A stretch of 64,000 nucleotides of DNA, taken from assembly GCA_950295325.1 (NCBI GenBank), contig OX485809.1:29588144-29652143 (forward strand), in the 5' to 3' direction. The notes under the pieces were generated by a model. The model saw nothing but the letters and a program-made list of their open reading frames with translations. It was not told the DNA's origin and made no database searches. Positions within the stretch are counted from its first letter, which is position 1. The number at the start of each line of letters is the position of its first letter. The position numbers were made by a program, and so were the translations under genes. Positions 22,755-34,582 of the stretch are shown in pieces. The DNA comes from Polytrichum commune. Its lineage: Eukaryota > Streptophyta > Polytrichopsida > Polytrichales > Polytrichaceae.

Positions 22755-24086
22755 CTAGCCTCCCCATACGTTCCTTGGAGTTGCTCCAATTGAACCACGA
22801 CCATTATGCTTTCTATTTTTCATTTGGTCCATTAAGACCAAATTCAACTTAGATCCTCCTACCATAGGAGTCCTTGTCAATTTGAACTTCAATTCTTTGC
22901 CATTATGACACATCATAATGCACCGCAAGCACACCGGCTTGCACCTCACATCTATCATGTGAGTTTCAAAGAAGGCGGCCTTCACAATGACATGCATTTC
23001 ATCTATTTCACTTGGTGTGAAATTTTGACAAAAATCCAATGTCCCACATTGAAAGGTTACATGCATCGCGGCCTCCTTTGTCTCATGCGGTTTGCCCTTT
23101 CCAAACCGCACCTTGGTGGGCTTGCCCGCTCTACCAATCGGCAAGCCCCAACTCCCTTATGAGTTTTGGGCTCAAGAAGGCATGGCTTGCCTCTTTGTCA
23201 ACCCATTAGACGTTTGTCCCATTCATTTGAGCCTCAAGATATAAAATAGTTGGCCTTGGCTTAAGGCTACTAGCCTTGGCCACAAAGCCATCGTCTAACA
23301 TTTGGTCCTCGGCAACACCATGAGTTTGGCTTGGTCCGCAAGGCCAACTTTTAACACTCCGTCCGTGGCACAAATATGATCTAGCTTGGTACCACCAAAC
23401 CACCTTCTCACATTTCGTCCACGGCACGAGCTAGCATGATTTGCCTTGGTATAATGGGCCAAACTACTTGCGCTCATTTCCTTGGGGCCTCTTTCGGCTA
23501 AACCCACTTTGTGGTGATGTGCCGTCCAACTTCTTCTTAGGAACATCGGCTTCAATGCTCTTCAAATCTTTATGATTCGCACTACGTCCTCAAGATGCTT
23601 TGGGGTCTTGAACATGGTTTTCACCACCCGCTTTTGAAACCCACCTAGAACGATGCATTTCTTAGAAAGCTCGTCCATCCTAGATGTACCATTCATTTGG
23701 GTGTGAAATTCGCACATATACGCCTTAAGAGACCCCGCGTGCCTCATGTGCCCCAAGTTCATTTCAACATCACCACCTTCTAAGCATTTCGAATTGGAAT
23801 TTCAATCCAACATTAATGCCCTCCAAGGTTTTGGGTGCTTCGGTATTCTAGCCCCTGAATACTTTTCGAGGTTTGCGAGAGCCTTTTCAAAGCACTCCTC
23901 CATTTTCCTCACCGAATCCACCCTCATGCCCACCATTGTCATTAGAACCAATGGTATGGTCAAATTCCATTTACACATGATCTTTGTTCCAATTTGAGCC
24001 TCACAACCTTTTGGAAACCCCGGGCTCACCATCATAACCCGCATTTTTGATAGCCATGTCTACCTCAAAGTGCTAGCTCAAATATT
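22755..24086 (-). pseudogene. Protease and gag remnants, element 3
   Basis: 23144-22755 encodes the C-terminal half of protease. At about 23215-23165 the active-site context reads WVDKEASHAFLSPKLI, with a stop just upstream. 23762-23562 encodes gag (SLKAYMCEFHTQM, DELSKKCIVLGGFQKRVVKT), similar to retrotransposon gag GTVREYVREF...LKGL contexts. 24044-23802 is the gag N-terminus. The frames do not join. Confidence 0.7.
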
Positions 24087-24106
24087 GGAACCCTGCTCTG
24101 ATACCA
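24087..24106 (-). other. Primer-binding site of element 3 (initiator tRNA-Met)
   Basis: On the minus strand, two bases after the LTR terminus (GCGACA, CT), the sequence reads TGGTATCAGAGCAGGGTTCC. The first 12 bases are the usual plant primer-binding site complementary to the 3' end of initiator tRNA-Met. Confidence 0.88.
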
Positions 24107-24108
24107 AG

Positions 24109-25081
24109 TGTCGCAACCCTTGCTAAGCCCCTTTGACAATCTTGCCAATTTTCAATTTTAGCAAAGGTTACGAGCGCTAACCATTTGCATACCGCCATGC
24201 TAATGGTTAGCTCCTCCTACCCCGGACCTTATAGTTCATAGGAGGGAACCAACCCTCCTACTTTGCTTTTGGGACTCACCCTTTAATCGGTAACCATTCC
24301 TTAGATGTGGACTTCCATCCATGGAAGTCCAATCCTATGTTGATCATCGCATTGCCGGAGCAACACTACAACAACCCGAACCATACTAGGCAACTATGGC
24401 CTCACATTAGGCCAATGCCAATGGAGGCCGTGCCGTTCGGCCTCGGGTGGGTGAGGCCACACCACCTCACCCATATAAGCCTCTAGGACTCTACGCGGGG
24501 CCCCTACCCCACCGTCAACCAACCTCTTGTCTCTCTACCAAGAGTTGGGGCCAAGTGGACATTTTCCTTTAGCTGCTGGGCCTAGAACCGCCCAGCAGCT
24601 TCAGACCATCATAACTTCCTTGTATGATGTCTGATCATAACAACCAACCACTCCATCTTCATCTACGTTTCACGTAGATGCCGATGGACTCCTCACTTGC
24701 CCCATTCGGGCAAGTATTGAGGAAGTTATGCCTGTTTGAACCTTGGCAGTCCCGGGAATCACTCCCAGGCACTGCTGTAACAGGGCGCTGTCCCGGGACA
24801 GCGCCCCACTCAAATGGCCATAACTCCTAGCTCACACCTCCGATTGAGGTGTTCTTGAGCTTTCTAGAATCACCACGCCATGAGCTACGCATAACTCATG
24901 GCCTCACCCTCATGCCTCCTAGTCTTTGTGGGTGGGAGGCGTTCCCAACGCCCGGGGCCCTCACCCACACTAGGATCACTTGGGCCCTCTCACCAATGGC
25001 GCCACAAGTCCCGGGTGTCACTCCGGGGTCCCCCTTGTGCCCATGGTGTTTCGGGCACTCCTTATGGAGAGGTGCGCGACA
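24109..25081 (-). repeat. Right (5') LTR of element 3
   Basis: 973 bp, paired with 17949-18921. It is immediately followed by the interrupted primer-binding site of element 2 (25082-25103) and then by element 2's LTR, giving an LTR, primer-binding site, LTR arrangement. Confidence 0.92.
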
Positions 25082-25103
25082 GGAACCCTGCTCTGATACC
25101 AAG
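25082..25103 (-). other. Primer-binding site of element 2, split by element 3
   Basis: Plus GGAACCCTGCTCTGATACCA, the same initiator tRNA-Met site as at 24087-24106. Its first five bases are the target duplication made when element 3 inserted. Confidence 0.85.
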
Positions 25104-26078
25104 TGTCGCAACCCTTGCTAGCCCCCCCTTGACCATCTTGCCAATTTTCAATTATAGCAAAGGTTACGAGTGGCTAACCCTTCGCATACCGCCATGCTAA
25201 TGGTTAGCTCCTCTAACCCCGGACCAATAGTTCATAGGAGGGAACCAACCCTCCTACTTTGCTTTCGGGACTTACCCCTTAATCGGTAACCCATTTCCCC
25301 AATGTGGACTTCCATCCATGGAAGTCCAATCCTATGTTGATCATCGTGTTGCCGGAGCAACACTACAACAACCCGAACCATACTAGGCAACTATGGCCTC
25401 ACAATAGGCCAAAGCCCATGGAGGCCTTGCCGTTCGGCCTCGGGTGGGTGAGGCCACACCACCTCACCCATATAAGCCTCTAGGACTCTACGCGGGGCCC
25501 CTACCCCACCGCCAACCAACCTCTTGTCTCTCTACCAAGAGTTGGGGCCAAGTGGACATTTTCCCTTAGCTGCTGGGCCTAGAACCCCCCAGCAGCTTCA
25601 GACCATCATAACTTCCTTGTATGATGTCTCATCATAACAACCAACCACTCCATCTTCATCTACGCTTCACGTAGATGCCGATGGACTCCTCACTTGCCCC
25701 ATTCGGGCAAGTATTGAGGAAGTTATGCCTGTTTGAACCTTTGCAGTCCCGGGAATCACTCCCAGGCACTGCTGTAACAGGGCGCTGTCCCGGGACAGCG
25801 CCCCACTCAAATGGCCATAACTCCTAGCTCACACCTCCGATTGAGGTGTTCTTGAGCTTTCTAGAATCACCACGCCATGAGCTACGCATAACTCATGGCC
25901 TTACCCTTGTGCCTCCTAGTCTTTGTGGGTGGGAGGCGTTCCCAACGCCCGGGGTCCTCACCCACACTAGGATCACTTGGGCCCTCTCACCAACGGCGCC
26001 ACAAGTCCCGGGTGTCACTCCGGTGTCCCCCTTGTGCCCATGGTGTTTCGGGCACTCCTCATGGAGAGGTGCGCGACA
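25104..26078 (-). repeat. Right (5') LTR of element 2
   Basis: Complete family-A LTR, TGTCGC to GCGACA. It shares variants with 10042-12927 that element 3's LTRs lack. To its right is unrelated sequence (TCCGAGGCC...). Confidence 0.88.
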
Positions 26079-26690
26079 TCCGAGGCCATTGGCACGGAGC
26101 TCAACCATTTCTGATACACATGGCACGGTGGACGAGGAAGCCATGGATAAAGAGAGGGAGGAATATGAAAATAGTCCAAAAAGGGTAAACAAGTCACAAT
26201 TACCAGAAAATTGTAAACACTAAACCTTGAACACTGGTACTATATAGATCAGAGAGGGTTGGGGAAGGGTCCTTTTGGGAGTGAAGGATAGGGATGCTGA
26301 GAGAATAGAGAGCACAAAAAGGGAATCAGAAGGGAACTGGGATGCACACATGAAGGAACCAGAGCACAATACAAATTCCACAATAGATCCAGGAAAGAAG
26401 CGAAAGAAGCGAAAGGGAGGCACGAGTTTCAGCAATTCGAAACAGAGAAGAAGGAGGAATCGTACATAGAAGGAAAAGACACCCCATAAGACTTGCAAAA
26501 TACATGTGGAGAGAGCAAGAGAGGATCTTTGAATCGGCATTTGAATCTGCAGCTGATAGAGGAAGAGCGGGAGACAGTGATTCATCGGCACCATCTATGG
26601 CAGAGAGCGAGCATCACAACAGTTCTAATCAAAGCGGGTCTCGTGAGGAGACAAGAGATAATTCGATTCTTAGAGTAAGTTTGCTGTTGA
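26079..26690 (+). other. Non-repeat island, possible host or captured exon
   Basis: Between two LTRs lies 0.6 kb that I do not recognise as repeat. On the plus strand 26504-26675 reads as a Glu/Ser-rich peptide (MWREQERIFESAFESAADRG at the start, SAPSMAESEHHNSSNQSGSR inside), and the frame meets a good splice donor (TTAGA/GTAAGT near 26672-26680). 26275-26467 in the same strand but another frame is Lys/Arg-rich (GKKRKKRKGG). This could be an exon of a disrupted gene or a captured fragment. The family is unknown. Confidence 0.3.
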
Positions 26691-26695
26691 GGTTA

Positions 26696-27669
26696 TGTCG
26701 CGCACCTCTCCATGAGGAGTGCCCGAAACACCATGGGCACAGGGGGGACCCCGGAGTGACACCCGGGACTTGTGGCGCCATTGGTGAGAGGGCCCAAGTG
26801 ATCCTAGTGTGGGTGAGGGCCCCGGGCGTTGGGAACACCTCCCACCCACAAAGACTAGGAGGCACAAGGGTAAGGCCATGAGTTATGCGTAGCTCATGGC
26901 CTGGTGATTCTAGGAAGCTCAAGAACACCTCAATCGGAGGTGTGAGCTAGGAGTTATGGCCATTTGAGTGGGGCGCTGTCCCGGGACAGCGCCCTGGTAC
27001 AGCAGTGCCTGGGAGTGATTCCCGGGACTGCCAAGGTTGAAACAGGCATAACTCCCTCAAGACTTGCTCAAATGGGGCAGGTGAGGAGTCCATCAGCATC
27101 TACGTGAAGCGTAGATGAGGATGGAGTGGTTGTTTGTTATGATCAGACATCATAAAAGGAAGTTATGATGGTCTGAAGCTACTGGGGGGGTTCTAGGCCC
27201 AGCAACTAAAGGAAAATGTCCACTTGGCCCCAACTCTTGGTAGAGAGACAAGAGGTCGGTTGACGGTGGGGTAGGGGCCCCGCGTAGAGTCCTAGAGGCT
27301 TACATGGGTGAGGTGGTGTGGCCTCACCCACCCGAGGCCGAACGGCACGGCCTCCATGGGCATTGGCCCAATGAAAGGCCATAGTTGCCTAGTATGGTTC
27401 GGGTTGTTGTAGTGTTGCTCCGGCAACGCGATGATCAACATGGGATTGGACTTCCATGGATGGAAGTCCACATCTAGGAATGGGTTACCAATTAAGGGGT
27501 GAGTCCCGAAAGTAAAGTAGGAGGGTTGGTTCCCTCCTATGAACTAAAAGGTCCGGGGTAGGAGGAGCTAACCATTAGCATGGCGGAATGCGAATGGTTA
27601 GCGCTCGTAACCTTTGCTAGAAATGAAAATTGGCAAGATTGTCAAGGGGGGCTAGCAAGGGTTGCGACG
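26696..27669 (+). mobile_element. Family-A solo LTR, opposite orientation
   Basis: On the plus strand it starts TGTCGCGCACC and ends GGGTTGCGACG, with the last base A changed to G. Perfect duplications GGTTA flank it (26691-26695 and 27670-27674). No internal element sequence adjoins it, so it is a solo LTR. Confidence 0.92.
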
Positions 27670-27739
27670 GGTTATATGAACAACGGGTATTTGTAAGATA
27701 TAGTTTAATGGAAACACGACAACATAATGCTTGAATGTT

Positions 27740-28253
27740 TGTGTTAATATTTAGCTCTCGGCCACATTTCAGAAAGGTTGAATATTTGAGTTAAGGTGTA
27801 GCTCTCGGTTCTGAGAGGGTAGTTCTCGGCCACATTTCAGAAAGGTTGAATGTTTGTGTTAAGGTTTAGGTTCCGAGAGGCTAGAGGATTTGGCCCATCA
27901 CGCCAAATTTTGAAGTTGTTTTTTGGTTGAAAAGGTGTAAAGGGTTAGGGTCTCGGTTCCGAGAGGCTAGAGGATTCAGCCCTTTACACCAGATTTTAAA
28001 GGTTGTTTTTTGGTTGATCATGTGTGTAGGCTAAGGGTCTTGGTTCTGAGAGGCTAGAGGATTCGGCCCTTTACACCAGATTTTAAAGGTTGTTTTTTGG
28101 TTGATCATGTGTGTAGGCTAAGGGTCTCAGTTCTGAAAGGCTAAAGGATTCGGCCTCTTTGACCAGATTTTGAAGTTGTTTTTTGGTTGAGAATGTGTAT
28201 AGGCTAAGCCTTTTGGTTCCGAGAGGCTAGAGGATTCGGCCCCTTACACCAGA
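27740..28253. repeat. 86-bp tandem array, left part
   Basis: About six diverged units of roughly 86 bp. The consensus features are ATTTTGAAGTTGTTTTTTGG, TGTGTGTAGGCTAAGGG, CTCGGTTCCGAGAGGCTAGAGG and TTCGGCCCCTTACACCAG. Each unit contains an imperfect palindrome around CTCGG(TT)CCGAG. The array continues after the solo LTR at 29227 and again at 34583. Confidence 0.85.
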
Positions 28254-29226
28254 TGTCACAACCCTTGCTAACCCCCCTTGACAATCTTGCCAATTTTCAA
28301 TTCTAGCAAAGGTTACGAGCGCTAACCATTCGCATTCCGCCATGCTAATGGTTAGCTCCTCCTACCCTGGACCATATAGCTCATAGGAGGGAACCAACCC
28401 TCCTACTTTGCTTTCGGGACTCACCCCTTAATCGGTAACCCATTCCTAGATGTGGACTTCCATTCATGGAAGTCCAATCCCATGTTGATCATCGCGTTGC
28501 CGAAGCAACACTACAACAACCCGAACCATACTAGGCAACTATGGCCTCACATTGGGCCAATGCCCATGAAGGCCGTGCCGTTCGGCCTCGGGTGGGTGAG
28601 GCCACACCACCTCACCTATATAAGCCTCTAGGACTTCACGCGGGGCCCCTACCCCACCGTCAACCAACCTCTTGTCTCTCTACCAAGAGTTGGGGCCAAG
28701 TGGACATTTTCCTTTAGCTGCTGGGCCTAGAACCCCCCAGCAGCTTCAGACCATCATAACTTCCTTGTATGATGTCTGATCATAACAACCAACCACTCCA
28801 TCCTCATCTACGCTTCACGTAGATGCCGATGGACTCCTCACTTGCCCCATTCGGGCAAGTCTTGAGGAAGTTATGCCTGTTTGAACCTTGGCAGTCCCGG
28901 GAATCACTCCCAGGCACTGCTGTACCAGGGCGCTGTCCCGGGACAGCGCCCCACTCAAATGGCCATAACTCCTAGCTCACACCTCCGATTGAGGTGTTCT
29001 TGAGCTTTCTAGAATCACCACGCCATGAGCTACGCATAACTCATGGCCTTACCCTTGTGCTTCCTAGTCTTCGTGGGTGGGAGGCGTTCCCAATGCCCGG
29101 GGCCCTCACCCACACTAGGATCACTTGGGCCCTCTCACCAACGGCGCCACAAGTCCCGGGTGTCACTCCGGGGTCCCCCTTGTGCCCATGGTGTTTCGGG
29201 CACTCCTCATGGAGAGGTGCGCGACA
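28254..29226 (-). mobile_element. Family-A solo LTR inside the 86-bp array
   Basis: 973 bp from TGTCACAACCC (one change from TGTCGC) to GGTGCGCGACA, with perfect duplications CCAGA (28249-28253 and 29227-29231). The duplicated bases are part of the array unit, so the insertion split one repeat. Confidence 0.93.
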
Positions 29227-29420
29227 CCAGATTTTGAAGTTGTTTTGTGGTTGATAATGTGTGTAGGCTAAGCCTTTTGGTTCCGAGAGGCTAGAGGATT
29301 TGGCCCCTTACACCAGATTTTGAAGTTGTTTTGTGGTTGATAATGTGTGTAGGCTAAAGGTCTCGGTTCCAAGAGGCTAGAGGATTCGGCCCCTTACACC
29401 AGATTTTGAAGTTGTTTTGT
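29227..29420. repeat. 86-bp tandem array, middle part
   Basis: About two units continue the array after the solo LTR and end in ...GAAGTTGTTTTGT, where the family-D element begins. Confidence 0.85.
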
Positions 29421-30449
29421 TGTGAGGCCAAACCCACCACCCTTAAGCGTCCTAGTCCGGATGATGGGGTTGTGAATCACATCTGTAGCATCAAATTTCA
29501 ATGATATAAGAAGTATCCTTCATCTCAGTGAACTTTTTAGTTCTAAAGTTCATGATGTTTTATTAATACTTGTTTCTTGAACAAATGAGGCCTTAGCCTT
29601 CTCCAAGGTCCATCCCGCGGCTTTGGCCACGCATCCCCGTAAAGACATCCCCCTAGCACCCTTAATCTTTACTTCCTTTGCCTTGCCATTGCTAGGATGT
29701 CACCAAAAGTACTCCACCCTTCGATTTCGTCCTAGCCCGAGTGAAATAGTATTGATGACACTTAGCAAACTCCTTCCTTAGTAACTCAATGTATCATTCC
29801 AATATGCCTTTGGAATATACACAACGTTAATGACTTATGATTTAACCCCCAAGGCTACATCCAGAACAAATTTCAGAATAGTGTAACTTTCCTATTACTT
29901 CTCGGAATGTCTTGAAATTTTATCTGTAACTAGGGAGACAAAGCAAAAAACATCTCACCAATTTGTGAGCCTATCCCATTTTCTGTCCGACAGTTATGAC
30001 CATTTTAGTGTGTCAGTCTACCCAGATTTTAGAATGTCATAACTTCCTTCCACGGGCTTTAAAGAACTTCAAATTTTGGGAGCAATTACAAAAACTAATT
30101 GTTTATGACCCCCTGAAATTTCAAACTATTTTCATTTTATGCCAAAACGTTATGGCCTTTTTAGTCTGCAATTCTTGAAAAAACCCTTCAGAATGATATA
30201 TCTCCTTCTCATCTACTCAGAATGACTTCAAATTTGTACCACAACTAGAAAATCTAAGAATAAAGCATCCCTCAAAATTTTACACGTTTCCAAGCCTTCG
30301 TCCAGGAGTTATGCCCATTTCAGCTTGAAAATGTAGGCAAAGTTCAGAATATCATAACTGCTGCTCCAGTACTCCAAACATCCTCAGATTTTGACCATGT
30401 TTATATAAACAAGTTGTTTACTAACCTTCTAAATTTCAACGAAGTGTCT

Positions 30450-32361
30450 TGTGGGAACCCACAAACACCAAAAGTTCCGGATTGGCGGGTTTTTGTGCCA
30501 AATCCGGATATTTCCGGGTGACCTTAGTATCGTCCAGGGATTCTGTGAAGTGTAGGAGGTAGAGACTTTCCGGAACTGTTTGTTTCCCCTCTTCTTTTAT
30601 ATTTTCCGGAAATCCTAGTTTCCGGCCTTTTTGAAGTCCTCCTGTATCCGGAACTTCCTCTTCCGGATTTGACTCCTAAGTCCCAGACGGATTGTTTCCT
30701 CCCTAAAATATCTTTGTACTACGTTCTATCCTCCCTTAATGATGGGTATTTTCCGGTGAAGACGTCCTTCTCTAGAGGGGGGTCCGGATCTTCCCTCACA
30801 ACCAAGCCGGATTGATCAGGTCCGGATTGGCAGGTCACACAGGGAGTCCGGATTACCTCCTAGGACTACAACGACAAGAGGGTGCCGGATTCCACGAAGG
30901 GGGGTAAGCTCAACAGAGTGAAAGAGTGATCCGTACCACGTTCCGGAATATCTTGTCTCTACGCTACTCGGATATCCGGATCGATGGTGTCTCCTTCCCC
31001 CTTCCTCCGGATCTGTATCCCCTCATCCGGAATCCTAACTTACTCCTGTACTTCTCCGGATCTCATCCGGCTAGTACTACCTTTGGCTCTACTGAATCCG
31101 GGCTAACTAGGCGATCCGTACCATTTTCCGGATTGGTCCGTCTAAAGGCGGTGGGACCTCTTCAGAAGCTCGGATGGCATGAATCCGGATCCCTCCCGGA
31201 CTTCACCCAATCCTCCCAGCGGCTATCCCACCTAGACGTTTCCCGACCAGCCGGGAAAATGAGGTTTCCCTCCCACTACACCCGGAAAGGTTCCGGAAGG
31301 TAATGACTAGTGATCTGATCCGGGTCTCCCCTTCCGGCGGACGGATCCGGTATACAACTGCCTGGGGCTCTACTAAATCTGAGATAACTGGGCGATCCGT
31401 ACCACTTTCCGGATTGTTCCGTCCGAGGGCGGTGAGACCTCTCAAAAGATCGGATGGCGTAAATCCGGATCCCTTCCGGATTTTACCCAGTCCTACCAGC
31501 GGCTATCCCACCCGGACGTTACCCAAACATCCGGAATAGTGAGGTTTCCTTCCCACTACACTCAAAAAGGATCCCTAGGCTTGCAACCGGATCTAATCCG
31601 GGTTTCCTCTCCTTTGTTCTATTCGGACTTCCTACTCCTTCCTTACTTCTAGCGTACAACAACCTCCCAATCCGTCCGTGCACAAAACAAATGAGAATAG
31701 GTGAAGATCTAGAGTTTTATTGAGTAGGGAGCAACACAATACAACAATGGAGAAGGAACACTTCTCCAGCTCCTTATTCAGCCTTAAGTAGAGGCTGTGA
31801 TCCCTAACTAAGGGTGGCGGCCCAGGCGGCCGCCCTGGAAAACCCTAACTGCGAGAAATCCGGAACTTCGGACTTTCCGGATTTATCGGAAGATCCGGAA
31901 TTCCCGGATCTTGATCTGCTGACACAAAATTTGAATTGCATGCTCGCCTAAGTCTGATCTACCTATTCCTGCTGTCCTAATTCTGATCTACCTACAGCTG
32001 CATGCCTAAGTCTAATTCAAGTGGTGTGGTGCTTTTTCGCCGCCTTTCCATTTTTGGTTTGACTTGGTAATCCGTTGATGGCGGAAGCTCCTCCTCCGGG
32101 GGCAAAAGAGTCTCCTTGGTTGCTGAAGGCCCTAGCCGCTGAAGGCCCGGTTTGCTCCCGGGATCCGGAATTTGACTTAAATTCCGGTCCGGCCAAAGTA
32201 TCAGTTTTAACCATTTTATCGTGTAAGGCGGAGTTCAAAAACCCATTATTCTTAATACGGCTAAAACACTCAAATAAACCTGATTACCCCTAGGTTAGCA
32301 TGGTAAAATATGGAATTTGGATCCGTATTTCCGTATTCCGGCGAAAAAGTGGGCTCCCACA
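30450..32361 (+). mobile_element. Family-B solo LTR, second copy (1912 bp)
   Basis: It begins TGTGGGAACCCACA and ends GGGCTCCCACA, with perfect duplications TGTCT (30445-30449 and 32362-32366). It matches 10807-12726 almost base for base, lacking one 8-bp unit near the right end. No internal retroelement sequence adjoins it. Confidence 0.93.
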
Positions 32362-33344
32362 TGTCTTCTTCTGCTCGGAAGTTATGCCCCTTACAACCTA
32401 GACTACTCAAAGGACCCTCTCATTTACCAACTCGTATTCCGGCAACGTGTCACCAAAAGTACTCCACCCTTCGATTTCCTCCTAGCCCGAGTGGAATAGT
32501 TATGATGATACTTAGCAAACACATATACCCAAGAAATATGAACTCAAGTACTACAACTTGAAGCCATAAATTATCTTAAAATCATTCACACCCAAACTAA
32601 TTTTAACAAGAGGTCAAACCCTCTTCAAGGCCAACTAGCCTTGGCTCCTAACTTCAAAACCATGCACACATGTGCTCTTATCTTGCTTCCACACACCCAC
32701 ACTTATAACACGTGAGGTGCCAAGGAGCACGAAGGAAAAAGATGATGACTGAGGGAAGAATGAGGGATTATATAGTGATTTTGAAGGGGTGAGCACCCTC
32801 AAGGCTCACGATAAGCCCTCGAAATCTCCTCCTACTTTGTAGGCTCTCATCTTATCTCCTAAGCCTTCCTCCCTCAAATGATCAACAAAGATCCTAATTC
32901 AAACATTTAACTAATCTTGGCTTTCTACCTACCACACTTACCAAGGTATGTCCTCATACTACTTAAATCCACTCCACACAAGCCTAATGCTTCAAACTTA
33001 GCTTTCTTCAAACTTCACTATTTTTATATTTTTGTGAATAATCATAAATCAACAAAACACCACTTGTAATGTTTTACAAGTGTTAACAACACATGTGGGC
33101 ATCAATTTGGGCTCACATAGGATCAACCACATTCCCCATTCTTGAACAAGTAACTTATTCTGACCAAGAAGATGCAAGTGTTTAAAAACATTGTTCTTGA
33201 TGATCCACCCCAATCACATTTACTAGCAAACCACGCCTCACGCTAACTAGCCTAATAAACCTAACACTTACATACGTGCTAGAATAATCTAAAATGCATA
33301 ACTTGACCTATGCTTAGTTTTAAGCCCTTAAGCTGCCCCAATAG

Positions 33345-33872
33345 CATTAAATCAGTTCGGCCCTCAGCTGCTCCAGTAGCCACTAAATCAGTTCGGTCTC
33401 AGCTGCTCCAGTAGCAACCAAATCAACTCCGTCTCAGCTGCTCCAGTAGCCACTAAATCAGTTCGGTCTCAGCTGCTCCCGTAGCAATTAAATCAGTTCG
33501 GTCTCAGTTGCTCCAGTAGCAACCAAATCAGCTCCGTCTCAGTTGCTCCAGTAGCCACTAAATCAGTTCGGTCTCAGCTGCTCCCGTAGCAATTAAATCA
33601 GTTCGGTCTCAACTGCTCCAGTAGCAACCAAATCAGCTCCGTCTCAGCTGCTCCAGTAGCAACCAAATCAGCTCCGTCTCAGCTGCTCCAGTAGCAACCA
33701 AATCAGCTCCGTCTCAGCTGCTCCAGTAGCCACTAAATCAATTCGGTCTCAGCTGCTCCGTCTCAGCTGCTCCAGTAGCCACTAAATCAGTTCGGTCTCA
33801 GCTGCTCCAGTAGCAACCAAATCAGTTCGGACCTCAGCTGCTCCAGTAGCCACTAAATCAGTTCGGCCCCCA
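33345..33872. repeat. 35-bp minisatellite
   Basis: About 15 tandem copies of a 35-bp unit with CTCAGCTGCTCCAGTAGC, then AACCAAATCAG or CACTAAATCAG, then CTCCGT or TTCGGT. Two unit types alternate irregularly, which suggests unequal exchange. It lies in the family-D element. The CAGCTG core is palindromic. Confidence 0.85.
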
Positions 33873-34582
33873 GCTATGTTTGAACAGAAATCTAATAAGT
33901 TCTACAAACCATTCTCAACTCCTAGTAGTTAATCTAACATTCCTCTAATCTCTTAACTAATAATTAACCTATCCTACTAATTTCCTCAAGTTAACCCCTA
34001 ATCACACGTGTTTATCTAGTAATTCTAAAGGCTCCCTCCACGTGAGAGAGATTGAGAGAGAAAGCTTAACTAACTACCTTCACTAAAAACTAATAACCCA
34101 CCCACGTGGCTCAAGCTCTTAAGAGCTTGCTCTCTTGAGAGCGCTTGATGGAGAGAGAGGTAAATGAGAGAGAAAACACCTTAAGTAGCAAAGAGGGAGA
34201 GAGGGAGAGAGAGGTGAGGATAGGGTGAGAGGATTAGCACCTCCAATCACAATCCCTTAACCTTCACCTCCAAAGTAGGGACTAATCCCCATCCACCAAG
34301 CTTCCTTCTTCCTAAACTAACAAGGTGGATCCAAAAGTGGGCATTTAACCCGCGGAGCTCACCTTGCCTCACCTTACCCCTTACTCACATAATCAATGCA
34401 TTCTCCTATTGAAATCAAACCTTGAAATAATCACACAACACCACCTAATGCCTAAAGTTAAATCCACACCACACTTCACTCTTTTTATGTTTTGTGAATA
34501 ATCATAACACCTCAAAGTCAAACTAAAATTGGTTTCGAAGAGTTAATCACCACATGTGGGCACCATTTTGGGCTCACATAAG

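Larger units (their letters stand above)
17949..25081 (-). mobile_element. Chromovirus element 3, complete and young (7133 bp)
   Basis: Two 973-bp LTRs (17949-18921 and 24109-25081) differ at only two positions that I can find. Flanking GGAAC duplications are at 17944-17948 and 25082-25086. The insertion is in the primer-binding site of element 2. Order on the minus strand: LTR, primer-binding site, gag, protease, RT, RNase H, integrase, chromodomain, polypurine tract, LTR. The coding region is broken although the LTRs are nearly identical, so it was probably mobilised by proteins made elsewhere. Confidence 0.93.
10042..26078 (-). mobile_element. Chromovirus element 2, interrupted by a solo LTR and by element 3
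   Basis: The left LTR is 10042-10806 plus 12727-12927 and the right LTR is 25104-26078. They share private variants (CAACGGCGCC and CCGGTGTCCC), which marks them as a pair. The body is 12928-17948, resuming after element 3 with the primer-binding site at 25087-25103. The flanks do not match (GATAT at 10037-10041, TCCGA at 26079-26083), so the element has taken part in recombination or a flanking deletion. Without the two insertions it is about 7 kb. Confidence 0.8.
29421..34578 (-). mobile_element. Large family-D LTR-like element splitting the array
   Basis: It begins TGTGAGGCCAAACC and ends ATTTTGGGCTCACA, like the LTR at 514-1802. The array resumes right after it. The flanks TTTGT and TAAGT may be a diverged duplication (3 of 5 match). 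About 3.2 kb remains once the family-B LTR is removed. A 75-bp segment (29697-29772) recurs at 32446-32522, and the terminal motif TTTGGGCTCACATA also occurs at 33104-33117, so it has internal duplications or is a composite. 29860-30445 holds diverged repeats of a CATAACT...CTTCAAATTT type. I find no coding domain. Confidence 0.6.

Noticed and set aside
24109-26078. Tandem LTR produced by recombination
   Set aside because: The GGAAC duplication and the intact partner LTR at 17949-18921 show it is a nested insertion.
33345-33872. CRISPR-like array
   Set aside because: Repeats are head-to-tail without unique spacers, and the sequence is eukaryotic.
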